This document shows, in pieces, positions 34,283 to 45,622 of a DNA stretch of 64,000 bases (the stretch's first letter is position 1; every line of letters begins with the position of its first letter). This DNA comes from Drosophila persimilis (Eukaryota > Arthropoda > Insecta > Diptera > Drosophilidae). The stretch is taken from contig NW_020825331.1 in NCBI RefSeq assembly GCF_003286085.1, forward strand, positions 124,001 to 188,000, written 5' to 3'. The position numbers were made by a program, and so were the translations under genes. The notes below the pieces were generated by a model, which made no database searches, had not been told where the DNA came from, and saw nothing but the letters and a program-made list of their open reading frames with translations.

Positions 34283-34532
34283 TTAATCTGTGGTTGCTTG
34301 AGCGTGAAGATTATTCTGGAAGTGTTCTAGCAGAGTGAAAAAGAGATGCTCCAGTGGTAGCGATTCCCCACAGAATTGCAGGCAATACCCAGAGATTTGC
34401 CGGCTATCTCTCAAGGCATCTACTGAAAGCCAGTGGATATTCCTAGGAGGCGAAACCTTGACCAGTGCGGAGTTCGACACAGTCGACACAATCGAGAGGG
34501 AAAGTTGTGGTGCAACCAACAAGCGTTTTTAA
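34283..34532 (-). CDS. Weak candidate exon in the spacer (strand uncertain)
   Basis: On the minus strand a frame of about 79 codons without an ATG ends at 34283 and reads like a helical protein tail (SLPLEHLFFTLLEHFQNNLH near the end). On the plus strand a 66-codon frame ends at 34532 (KRCSSGSDSPQN near the start, ERESCGATNKRF at the end). Either could be an exon joined to the arm exons; I cannot choose between them. Confidence 0.2.
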
Positions 34533-34633
34533 TTGATTTCCCAACTAGAACTAGAGCTTCTTCTTGTTCATCCTCTTCATCGGGGTCACCCACTCTTCGC
34601 CATCCACCGCTTTTATGTGTGGATGTGGACGTA

Positions 34634-34656
34634 TGTGTGTGTGTGTGTGTGTGTGT
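34634..34656. repeat. (GT)n microsatellite
   Basis: About eleven GT units. Confidence 0.9.
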
Positions 34657-35117
34657 CTGAAAAGTTTACAATAATTTTTGAACATTCAATGGCCGCAACT
34701 AAAAACGCCAAATGCCATTGAGGGAATGAGGGAATGAGGGAGTGGGCGGCCAAGGGTTGGCTGTTGGGGCTCAATCCACAACTGAGACCCTATCACGGAA
34801 AAGCGATGACAAAACAGGAATCTGGTCGGAAGGGGGCGATGAATGAATGAAAACTTTTCCCAGCATTTGTCTGCTGGCATATTTTGAAAAGCAGTTTTCG
34901 AAAATGCACACACACAGAGTAGGGAATACGAGTAGAGACGGACACACATGCGAACAAGCTGGGAGTTCAAAGTTCAACGCATGATTGTGGAAATGGAATT
35001 GCCAAAGTTGGTCAACGGAGGAGGCTGGTGGAGTGCTACCGAACGGGGCAGCCGTCCGTCCTAGGGCGAAAAAAGTTGCAACAACACAAAATAGAGCAAA
35101 ATAACAGAATATATATT

Positions 35118-35400
35118 TGAATACCCTCGCGAAAGTAGATCTGTCTTTGACCAGATATTCTCAACGCAGCGAAGCCACCATCACCATCAAAAGATGAGTC
35201 GTCTATCTGTTTCCAGCCTTCGGGGCTTTCGAGAACATTTCACAGACCCCTCCGCCGTATACAGTTGTACAGGTCGGAGCCGTCAAGATCGGATCCCTAT
35301 ACAGTATTGTGCTATCGGAACACTCTTGTTTCGAAAGATAGTCCGACTATATATCGGATGTGTGTGTAGTCAATGAGCCATCGATTCGCGAGGGTACAAA
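35118..35400. repeat. Remnant of a dispersed repeat in the spacer
   Basis: The left end ATACCCTCGCGAAAG and right end TTCGCGAGGGTACAAAA form imperfect terminal inverted repeats. The interior includes TCTCAACGCAGCGAAG, close to the AACGCAGTGAAGG phrase of INE-1/mini-me type repeats. About 280 bp, non-coding. Confidence 0.5.
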
Positions 35401-36445
35401 ATGCCTCGGACCCCAAAACCAGACTCCGTTGCTTCTACTTTTTTATATAAATATATATTTTTTTGGGTGACATTTTCTGCCTCCCTTCCCCTTAAGTTTT
35501 TATACTTTTTTGCATAATTTCCTGTTCTCCCTCGCTCTCGCTATCTCTGTTTCTGTCCTCCCACTTCTCCTGTTTGGTTTGTTGTCATTTTCGATGACAG
35601 TTTCGTTGGGTCTGCCTTTTGTCCACAGTGCGAGACAGCAGAATGACCACTCCCACCCACTGTCGTGCCCCTTCAATGGGGGTGACACATGTGGGTCGAG
35701 TTGGGTGTCGAGGCGGTGGAGGTGGCGGAGGCGAAGGTGCACAGCTGTGTGCGAATCATTTTAATTTCATATCTGAATTCCAAAGTTCCTAATTGAAATT
35801 GCTTTGCGGGTCTCTCCAACCCAATGACGTTGGCAAAGAGAGCAAAGGACGCAGAGAAGGAGTTAAGATGGGAACGAAGGCAGAGGATATGGATAAGAAA
35901 GTGAAAAAGAGAAAGGAGAAACACCCAACAGAAGATAAGATATAATAAAATACCACTGAAATAAGTGCATACGTATGTATGGCAGCTATACAATTGTGAT
36001 TTTTGTATATAAATGCATTTAATTTTATTTTTCTATCCCTTTGAAACTGGATCTGAAGCAACAAGAGCCAGTAGTCGAAGGCGAGGGCCGTCCCTGGGTA
36101 CACTCTCTCGCGATGAGTGTTCCCAAGTCCCAAGTCAAGCAATCTTGCGTCGAACCCCGGGCAGACGCGAAAGCTGAACTGCAGATCTCAGCGCAAAGAG
36201 ACGTTGGCAGAGATGTCTGGAGACCAGTGCTGGAGGTATGTCACCACAAGGCACCACAAGGGCCCTTGAGATCTGCGGAAGAGGTAGGGATTAGCTTGGA
36301 TGCAGATAGCATATGGGATTCAGGACTCGGGACTCACCTCATCGAGTGAAGTTTTACAGAGTGCAGAGTACAGACGATCCCACTGGTTTAGTCGCATCGT
36401 AGTACTAGGCACAATATCAACAGATCGACCAGCAAATCGAGCGAA

Positions 36446-36892
36446 TCATCTGTGCTCCTGGGGTGTAGGGACGTTGTAGGCGGCGGAAAGGGCTGTTCGA
36501 CGCGTCTTACCTGCTCGAGCTGTAACTTCTCCTCCACAATGTCGGGGCTGAGGAACCCTGCAATCGATCCACACTCTGATCCCCCTTCTCTCAGACGGTC
36601 CGGTGCGAAATCGATTCCAATAAGAGAGACTTCTCAAGGAAAGAGCAATCCGCTCGAACTGCCTTGTAATGACAGGCGCCCCCAGCACAAACCTCCAGAT
36701 GCGGCACCACTCACCACTTTTATGTGTCCTATCCGTCATAAAGGTGCGAAGTGAGCTAAGGTGGATCTTCGAGTCTGAGTCCGCCGTGCGTTCCACTTCG
36801 ATCTGCAATTCACGGCCGTAAGAAGCAGCTACCTGTGGACCTGGAGCTTCGCTGCTCCACGGAGGAGCAAACATCTCGCCATTGACCAACAT
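36446..36892 (-). CDS. 148-codon ORF in the right arm, function unknown
   Basis: ATG at 36892 and TGA at 36446. The first part (MLVNGEMFAPPWSSEAPGP) is Pro-rich, then comes a charged stretch, then a Trp/Arg-rich stretch (WCRIWRFVLGAPVITRQFER near residues 64-83), then a basic tail. There is no zinc knuckle, protease, or polymerase motif in view, so I cannot assign it to a known transposon protein. A GTAAGA donor-like site (GAGCAG|GTAAGA at about 36511) lies inside it, so the last part may be intronic. The counterpart in the left arm is interrupted by a stop. Confidence 0.3.
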   Translation of the reverse strand: MLVNGEMFAPPWSSEAPGPQVAASYGRELQIEVERTADSDSKIHLSSLRTFMTDRTHKSGEWCRIWRFVLGAPVITRQFERIALSLRSLSYWNRFRTGPSERRGIRVWIDCRVPQPRHCGGEVTARAGKTRRTALSAAYNVPTPQEHR

Positions 36893-37029
36893 CCTACGCT
36901 GAACTCCTCAAAAGGCTGGCCGTTTTCAGAACCTTGCGAACTTCTCCCGGACGACATGCACCCACGTCTGCACAGAGTCACACGACTGATTGCCTCGTCG
37001 GGTGGAAGTGGCGGCTTGGCTTCCTCCAT
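36829..37029 (-). CDS. 66-codon ORF in the right arm (copy of 33232-33432)
   Basis: Same length and start as the left-arm copy, with at least one amino acid change near the C-terminus. It overlaps the beginning of the 148-codon ORF in another phase. Confidence 0.3.
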   Translation of the reverse strand: MEEAKPPLPPDEAISRVTLCRRGCMSSGRSSQGSENGQPFEEFSVGCWSMARCLLLRGAAKLQVHR

Positions 37030-40000
37030 CCTCCTTTAGCCCAGGCCCTAGCACTAGCTCCGTGAATGCTTCCCGGCGACTAAAATTCTGAACGACACAA
37101 TTTCAACACAACGACACTGACACATTCGAAGCGGCTATCTACGTTTGATGTTTGATCGGTAACAATAACTTCGTAGAGTCGGTGACCAGTCGCCCATTAG
37201 TTTCTGATCCGATCCAGCAAAGAGGAAACAGCCGTAGGGCGTTCAAGAAAAACCTGAGAAAAAAGCCCTGGGATTTCTATATCCGAGAATAATGTATTTC
37301 TGTTGGTTTATTCGCGTATTTCCATGTGTTCGATTGCTTCAGGGAGACACAGGAAGTTTCTGTGATTGATTTGTTTTCGATAGGCATTATTCTCGTTTTG
37401 TTTTTCTATACGTTTCGGGTCCTTCTTCGCCCTAGACCCATTTCATATGGAAATTTACAAATTTCACTTACACCTCTCACCTTAGCGTTCTTCTTCCCTT
37501 TCTAGCCTCTCCATCCAGGCGAATTCGGTTAGAAGTTTTGGCTTGTTCTTTTGTTGTTTCTGATTGCTTTCAAGCCCTGCAGCTGGCCTTCCCCCTTGAG
37601 CTCCGCTTCTCCTGGCGGGAAAACTCAATGCTTTTTCCAGCTGCCGCTTTTTCCGTATGCATGAATAACAGTACAAGCAGAGGATGGGGGAGAAAGTGCA
37701 GAAGGAAGCTGAAACAGTAACCAGAAATTCAAATTTTAAAGCTTTCGCTCATTTCACGCGTGATTTGCTCTTAAAGTGGAATTGACTCGCCCGGAATGGG
37801 TGGAGGAGGCGAGAATAGATGGGATTGAGCGGAAATGACTGGAAATGGAATGGGCTGGGGCTCTGGCCCATCCACACACAATGCCTTCATCAACACAAAA
37901 TAAAAACAAGAAGGGAAATGGTATGGTAGAATGGTAGGAATTAAAACGTCCAGTGATGATGGGAATGAAACAGGAAGGAGAAACAGAGAAGAAGGATTCG
38001 AAACGGAAGAGAATGTAAGGGAATGGAACGGAACACTTAGCCTGTCTCATCCCCTATCCTTGTGGATGCAAAAATAAAATAAAAGAGTGCAAAATTAAAA
38101 AGAAACCGAAACCACTTTAAAGTTCGCGACTGTTTCGGCTTAAACTTGCCCTTTGACTTGTGGCATTGGCATGTTGCATACACAACGTCATAAAGCATAC
38201 TTTCCACACCATGCCATGCCACCCTCTGGCATAGCTAAAAGCTCAAAGGGAGCGCAAAAAAAGGTGGTGCAAAGAAAAAACAATGTCAACAATGTTGCAC
38301 TAATTGCGTCACAGGAAGGCAACGGCGCGGCGGCGCCACTGCCAATGCTTGTGCTTGTGCTGGTGCTGGTGCCTCTGCCACTCCACCTCCAGGCCACCTG
38401 CCCCACGCCCAACTGGTGTCATTCCTTTGCTGCATTGAATTAAGCAAAATTATTTTGTTCACTTGTTTTTGTGAGTCTGCGTCTGGTTCTGGTTCGGGGT
38501 CTGGTTCGAGGTCTGAGGGTGGTCTGGGGTGGACCCCGCCTGGCACCGGAGTGCATTTGTGGATGTACAGTTGCCACCTCTCCTGTGGCTCCCTCATAGT
38601 GTTGGGATAGTGTTACAGTGGGACCTAGAGGGCTTTTACTGTGGTATTGCATCCAGTGGCGGTACTACTCCAATGAAGAACCGACCTCTACAGATGTTCC
38701 CGCTTATGTGTTCACGGTTCTTCATAGTCTGGTCTCCCTGCGTTACCGTTGACTGCTTGACATCACGGCTTCTTCCGGCACTCCTTTCGTTTCTTACACT
38801 CTGCCATAAAATCGCTTGAAGGGCCGACCGACACTTGGCGACAACTGGCCAGAGGAGTATCCCATCCGCCATAAACCCTTTAGGAGAACGAGTATTTCGA
38901 GCAGTTTTTCAACTAAAGGATAACAAAGCCATGAATTTCATATTGTGCATTTCATTTGGCTAATGTTCCTTCCTTGGTAGCTTGTGCCACCATCTGTATC
39001 CTAAGCATCCGTGCGCTCTGCTTTTGCCTCCATCTGAGGCATTGGGTCTTGAAGGGAGCGAGCGAAAAGAAAAACGAATTATACATTTGTTTTTGTTTGC
39101 ATTTAACCTAATTTGGATCGCCGTTGGCCGTTTACGCATGACAAACACGTCGCCTGGACAAGGGCCATAAAGGAATAAGGACACAGTTCCGCCTAAAATT
39201 ATGCACCCGCACAAACACACACATTGAGGGACTGCTCTGTTGGCTGATGCAAATATTTATGACAGCGGGACACAATTTTCAAATACTTCTTTTCTTGTAT
39301 TTCATTATTATTTTCTGAAACATTTTGAGAATTCCCACAGCGTGTGTCTTATTGACTGTCCCTCTCTCTCTCTCCCTAATAACAATAATACAAATAGATT
39401 CGAAAATATAAACTCTCTGGGACTTTTCTTCCCCCCATCACAGCTCCCCCGAGTCTCTGCAACTCCGGCTTTGGTTTTGCTGCTGGCAATGCTATATTTC
39501 ATTGGCCTTAATAGAAAATGCCATGCACGGCCTTGTCTGCTTCCCCTTCTGGACCAACACCCCAGCTTCCACTTCGCACCCGTCGTCAAGCGATTTACTG
39601 GGCTGCTTTCGTCACTGCGGTTTCAATATGACAATGGCCCAAAAGGGAAACAGGAATGGTAAGTGGAGTTGGAGGTGGTGGTGGGGCCAAAACAAAAACA
39701 AATATTCCACAGAGAAAACGGCAAGTGTGCTCGAATGGGAAGTACCCTAGATGACGGGCATATTCATTTTCTCGAGGAATCTCCTCGATTCATAATATGA
39801 CGAAACTTATTAGTCGGAATTTGTGGCCAATCCACCCTTCAAGTCGAGGCTAGAGGGTGTATATGTCTGACCACCATTAGGTCGTCAGGCGTGTCATTTT
39901 AAATAGAGTACGTGGCCACTCCTCAGACACTCCCCCATGACCACAGTCGGCTGAGGCAGCTCTCGCACTCTGCCCCCCAAGCGCCAATAAAATGCGTTAA

Positions 40001-40460
40001 GAAAAATAGTTGTAAAACGTTTGATGCATACTAAAATCGTTTGCAATTGAATTTGATGCTGTCCCCGGTCCCTGCGCCAGCTAACTGCTTACTGTCTACA
40101 GCTTACTGCTCACTGCTTACTGGCTGCTGGCCACTGGCCACTGCTTGTAAGCAGTCTGATGCTTGATGCTGGTCGCGTTTCGCAGCTCATTACGCATTTC
40201 TGTTGTGGCTGCGATGGCTGTGCTGTTATTTGTGGTTTGTTTGCTTTTCGGTGGATTTGTGGATTTGTTAATCGGTGGCAAAAAGGGTGACCCCAACCCC
40301 TCGCTCCCATCCGATTTGTGTCACTCGCTGTCTCCCTCCTCATTCCAGTATGGCGCCATCCATGTCTGGCTTAAGCTACAGCTCAGCAAAGTGATTAAAA
40401 AGCGGCAATCGCAGCTATCTGCCACCCTATTTCTATCGCTATGTTCATGTTTGCGGTGGG

Positions 40461-40736
40461 TATAGATATTTATACCCTTTGCTGTGGGTATGGGATAATC
40501 TCTCGATTGTATAGATTTTGTACAAGAGCCGTACAATAAATTTAAATGGGAGAACCTTAAAAAGATCCTTAAAAAGATCTACTGTGGAAGCAGAAGTAAC
40601 ATATGGCTTCTTGGTATATACATATCCGTATAGTGGTAATACGACAACTTTTAGGTGCAAGCTCATATACATTTGAACTAATCCTTGGCCTAAGTTCCGG
40701 CCCACCTACAAGAGTATTCGAAGTGTCGGTTCGCTA
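40461..40736 (+). repeat. Short dispersed element remnant
   Basis: The left end TATACCCTTTGCTGTGGGTA and right end CAAGAGTATTCGAAGTGTCG match, with changes, the ends of the repeat at 63228-63605. The interior is non-coding. Confidence 0.4.
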
Positions 40737-42570
40737 AACAGAATCCCAATTGTTTCCCACAAAGTTTGTTTGTTTGCTTTTGGACGACAGTAACCTTTAT
40801 TACACACAAAGGCTGCTGGGTGTTGCTTGCCTCTACGCCAGCAGTCAACAAGCGTATCGCGTTAAGCAGTTAAGGTGTTTCCACTTTGTTTGGACAAAGG
40901 CAGAAGTTTCCCAGACTCGCTCCGAACTTGCCTAAACTTAACTACTGGCGGGCAGCAGTGAATATTGGTGGCAGTAGTGCGAGTACTTGCACTGTAAGCA
41001 CCCACTGATAGCAGTGCCCTCCTCCGAGCAGCAGTAATTGTGGCAGTAATTAATAAACTGTCATATTTACGAGCGTTGGCCAGCTTAAAGGGGGCATGGC
41101 ACATGTGTTGGCCCCGTTTCGGGTGCCTGGCTCCCCTAATTGGTTCAGCATTAGGCGAAAGTGAATTATTGATGGCTTAAGCAGCGCTTGAGGCGGGCTC
41201 TTCTTTTGTTTACAGCGGCAGACACCCAAGAAAAAAGCCAAGCAAAATGAGGAGAGCACCGAAAATTCCTTTTTAAATATGATCGAATAATAGCTCCGAG
41301 ACCGAGGTCGTGCCCTCAATTCCGGCAAATGTTGCAGGGCCAAGCTGTTGTGGCCTCTCCTGCCATTCCCCCCCATAACTCCTCCAGCATGTGCGGCCCC
41401 TTCTCATGGTTTACTCCTTCGAACTGGCGTCAGTCATTTATGACGAAGCAATGTGTTTTTTTTTTCAATTCCCCGCCCCTTCGAAGGGTGGCAAGTGCTT
41501 GTGTGTGTGTCCTAATGAGCGGAATGCAGACACAGACAAGGACACAGTGTGAAAAGTGGGGTTGCAGGGAAACAGAAAGCTCCAGTAGAATATTTTCTCC
41601 CTCACACAGTGGCGTGGAATTGGAATTGGAATACACTCTTTTGTTCCTGCTTCAATCCATTCCAAAATCCATGCAGATATGAGAAATATTTCGCAGAGTC
41701 TCTGTTCTTAGCCATTATGCCTGTCCTTGGATGAGTAAGTGCATCGTATACTCAAATATATTGCCATATTCATGGCCTTTGTCCCACTGTGCATACTTCT
41801 GACATTGCAGAGGTTAGAGGGGCCGGAGCCAGGCCAAATGGTTGTCGTAGCTTTTGCGTATAAACATTTGGGCACATTCCGTTCAAATTATTTGCGCATT
41901 CGAGCAGCTGTAAACGATTACGCTGCCAATGGAGAAAGAGGGGGAGAGTGGAGAAAGGCGGAGAGTACCGATGCCGCGACTGGCTCTGCTCTACAAATAC
42001 TTATCGACAGGCAAAAGGGCTATAGCCACTCCATATGTGTCTGTGTGTGTGCTCGTGGGTGTGTTGCCAAAATTTTGCCAATTGCCTGTGTCTGTGTGTC
42101 CGTGTGGCTGGTGTTGCATGGGAGCCACTTCCTCCTACGCGCTCTTCGAACATTATTGAGCAGTCTATGCGCCACATTGCCCTACATTGTGGAAGAGCTA
42201 CAATGGAAGAGCTCGCCTAGAAGAACCCACAAATACCCTGCCCCTACCTGCGGCTATTCTTACCTTATTCGAAAGTAAAATCGACCGATCATATAGGGTT
42301 TAGTAATTGATTTTAATTACTTCTTGAAACCAAATAGAAGCGTCAGTGCAATGTTCCAGGCAAAAAGGTTCAAAAGACAGAGTTCAATTAGGGATATATT
42401 GCTGCCCTTTCTACGATGCAAGCTTTTGGCAAAAGGTGTAACACTTTCGAAAAGGGTATAGAAAGTGAGGGCACAGAGCCACATGCGTAGAACCAGGGAC
42501 CAGAGCTATCCCCCTTCACCATTTCGCAACTGCTTGCTCCCCTTCTCTAGTTCTCTTTCTCCATCTTCTT

Positions 42571-42636
42571 TTTATACCCGTTACTCAAAGAGTAGATTAG
42601 ATCTGTGGTGAAAGTGGATGTGCAACGTCCACAAGG
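42571..42636 (+). mobile_element. INE-1/mini-me end fragment
   Basis: TATACCCGTTACTC, then TAGATTAGATCTGTGGTGAAA and TGGATGTGCAACGTCCA align with the right end of the element at 17887-17800 read on the minus strand. About 65 bp remain. Confidence 0.65.
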
Positions 42637-43467
42637 TAGCGCTTCCGCTTACTCATTCCCTCTCTCTCACACACTCTTCCTCGTGCAGTGTGCGCCCTCT
42701 GGCGGATAGCAAAACCTTGACTGAGTACCGGGTCATATGCATACGCGGCCCTAGCCGCAGCTCACAACATCCCCACTCGTTCTTTTTCCTCTTCTTCTGT
42801 CCGTGTTTTGTTCTTGTTTCTGTTGCTTTTGGTACTTAAGTTCGACAACTCAATAAAATGTGCTTTATGGCTGCGAAAGCAAAAAAAACGAGAGAGCAGT
42901 ACCAAAAAAGAAGAAGCGAACATAATAATGGGTCACAGCCCCTGTCTAGGCCTCTGCCTGCCAGCCGGGCCCTCGAGCACCAACCCACTGCAGCAGTCAT
43001 CACAGCTGCTGCTCCAACTTCAACTCTGCCCCTAACAGCGACCCCTTATTCTGGGGGTTTCTGCGTTCGGGTTCCATTGGCAAATTGATTTGCAATAATT
43101 TAAGTTTTTTTCTTCCCCTCCCCATTTGGTGTTGCTGTTTCTTTAAGTGAGAAAATCGTTTTATGATAACATTCCCTTCTTTCCTTTTTTTCTCTAAAAT
43201 ATTATGTTTCTTTTTTTCGTCCAATTTTTGTTCGCCCCAGCTCTGGGCTCTGATTGAGTTTGCCAAATTTTCGGCATCTGGTTTTGGAGTCGAGAGTACG
43301 AGCGTTTACGGGGTGGCATCAAATAGAAAACTATGTATGTGACTGCGAATCAGAGATATTTCTTTGTACAAATCAGAGTAGGAACTGTTAAAGAAGACCC
43401 CAACCTTCAAGGGTACAAACAGCTTTGACAAAAGAATTTTTAATATCTCTCTATAATTGCAACAAGT

Positions 43468-43553
43468 TAGCGAGAGCGAGTCGGACGAGCGAATCGAGTG
43501 AGTCGGGGGTTACCGAACAATCGCAGCGAGTGCGCAGGAGGCTTGCCCCCTAG
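43468..43553 (+). mobile_element. GAGC-rich Helitron-like 3' terminus
   Basis: A GAGCGAG-type stretch is followed by GCGCAGGAGGCTTGCCCCCT, a short hairpin, and then TAG, giving a CTAG end. Hairpin plus CTRR is the usual 3' signature of Helitron-type elements, though here the hairpin sits directly on the CTAG instead of some 10 bp before it. A related copy lies inverted at 57680-57752. Confidence 0.45.
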
Positions 43554-44270
43554 ATTTAATACAAACAAATAATATAAATATCATGTAATTAATGCAAATA
43601 AGTATCAGATGCAACTATTTTTACTGGGTTCCTTAAAAAATGTGAGAAAAACGAGTCTCTTCCTTTTTTTCCTCAGTTCATCTGATTGACTTCGCCAATT
43701 ATAAATAGTTTTTTTATATTATAAAAATTAACGGATTGCCCCGAAAGTTGGCCATAAAAATGTTGCCCTAGAAAGGCCTATGACCTCCATCTTCGGTGAG
43801 GGCTTTAAAAGTATACAAGTCCCCACCTGAGTTCTAAGATTAAAGGATTACCACGCTATCATTTGCGGGAATGTGTATTAAACGCGTTAAGCACAAGGAT
43901 TCAGATTTGGACACGTCCCGCCGATTGAGGGTATAGGGTCTAAGGGTCCAAGGCAGCGAAAGGGGGCACAATCGCAGGCACGGAGGAACTTAAGCGTTAC
44001 CGCCAGGACAACCGACGCGTCGGCTGAAAGTTGCAACTTTCTTGGCGGCGGAGATAAGGAAACTTGCAGCAGCGCCTTGTTGAACTTGAGACTTAAGTCG
44101 CGTTGTGGGTGAAACAGCAGAGGGCAGAGAGCAGGCCAAGCCGTCGACGTCGACAGAGACAGAGACATGGGTAATTAATCAAATGCGCGTGATTATCGCA
44201 CCAAGGACAGCAAAGGAGGAGAGCTGGGAGTGAGAGAGAAAGCCAAGGTTGCTCTGTCACGTGTGCGTGT

Positions 44271-44274
<4 letters not shown>

Positions 44275-44308
<34 letters not shown>
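44275..44308. repeat. (CT)n microsatellite
   Basis: About seventeen CT units, then TCTGTCTG-type repeats. Confidence 0.9.
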
Positions 44309-44314
<6 letters not shown>

Positions 44315-44509
44315 GCTTCTGTCGTCTGTCTGTCTTTCTCTCTGGCGTGTGTGCGTGGCTTCATTCAAGTGTAACGAAAGCAAATATTAAAACATATTTT
44401 AATCTAGCAAATGCTCGGCTCTGCCACCCCCCTTTGGTGTTGGCTGGTAAATAATAAATTTATCATTTGTCAGCAGTTAAATGCTCCGAAGTAACCGTGC
44501 AGAGAAGGA

Positions 44510-44563
44510 CCGTACCCGTACCCGTACCCGTACCCGGGCACGAACCCGGACCCGGACCCGGGC
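44510..44563. repeat. (CCCGTA)n(CCCGGA)n run
   Basis: Three to four CCCGTA units and then CCCGGA units, GC-rich and partly palindromic (CCCGGG). Confidence 0.8.
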
Positions 44564-44616
44564 AACGAATTAATAATTCATTGCGTATATGAACATCGCG
44601 CTGCCACACTAGAGCA

Positions 44617-44671
44617 GACACACACACACACACACACACACAGCAGAAAACTGTCACACGACATATTGACT

Positions 44672-44699
<28 letters not shown>
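44617..44699. repeat. Two (CA)n microsatellites
   Basis: CA runs at 44617-44641 and 44672-44699, separated by about 30 bp. Confidence 0.9.
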
Positions 44700-44702
<3 letters not shown>

Positions 44703-45606
44703 GGAAGACAGAGTGTGATAGTGGGTGAAGGCAGGGGGGAGAAAGCTACATCCGGTCGCACAAATATATGTCCGTATATACACATTTGCAGACAGACAGC
44801 CTGCCCATTCAGTTGTAATAAATCGTCAAGTTTATGTTTGAAGTGTTTATTGAATCCCTGATATTACACGCGTCGACAGGGGGCAGAGGGAGTGGCAGGC
44901 GCAGGGGGACAGTGTGGAGTGGCAGATGGATAGGAATAGGGTTAGGGATACAGTAGGTGGCAGGGGGTAGGGGCAGAGAGAGGTAAAGGAAAGGCAGTCA
45001 AAGCAAATCCAACAGGAAAAGCAGTGCAGCAGAGCAGCAGAGCAGAGCAATGCCCAGAGATGTTGTCAGCAGCCAAAGGAGTAGAAGAGGCAAGAAATTC
45101 GGCGCCCAAAGGACTATAAGAAGCTGTTGGCCAGTACAAGATGCACGACGAAAGGGAGTAGGGGATTCGAAGACGTGGAGAGCACTGTCTGAGCTGTCTG
45201 GGGTATTCCCGTAAGTGCGGAACTTGAGCATGTAATTGTATAGAGTTTAATCATACTTCGATTGCAAATGAATCATTAAGAATATTTTTTAATAACATTA
45301 ATGTATATTTCTGTAGTTTTTCTATGAGTTTTCATGAACATCTGGTGTTCTCCAATCGAACAGCGATTCAACGGTTTTACACTTACGGGAATGCCCCTTC
45401 TGCACTATGGCTGGGAGGGGAACAGCCGTGGAAGGGAAAGGGAGGGTCAGCTTCCATTTACACTGCTGCCACGCCAGGCACAAATATTGATTGAACGTTG
45501 AATTGGCCTTGTCTGTGTGGCGCAAAGAACACCCACCCACCTCTTGCTGGTCGTGCTCCCCACTGCTGACCCACACATTTCATCACCACTCTGCCAACAC
45601 CCCAAT

Positions 45607-45622
45607 CCCCCCCCCCCCCCCC
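45607..45622. repeat. Poly-C tract (16 bases)
   Basis: The third long C run in the window. Confidence 0.8.

Larger units (their letters stand above)
34206..36016. other. Unique spacer of the inverted repeat
   Basis: 1.8 kb that separates the arms and has no inverted partner. It contains a 200-240 bp block at 34283-34532 that is open on both strands (described separately), a GT run (34634-34656), GAGGGAAT repeats near 34720, and a short dispersed-repeat remnant at about 35118-35400. Confidence 0.6.
36017..37395 (-). repeat. Right arm of the 4.5 kb inverted repeat
   Basis: The reverse-complement partner of 32835-34205. By eye, most differences are single substitutions plus two larger indels (26 and about 35 bases). 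It keeps the longer coding-like frame open (36446-36892). Confidence 0.88.

Noticed and set aside
33875-36349. The 100-128 codon frames antisense to the arm exons (VPKSQVKQSCVEPRADAK type)
   Set aside because: They lie opposite the strand that carries the splice signals and the ATG frames, so they are more likely shadows; strand is not fully proven.
32835-37395. LTR retrotransposon with the arms as LTRs
   Set aside because: The arms are inverted, not direct, carry intron-like signals, and lack TG..CA ends, a primer-binding site, and any protease or polymerase motif.
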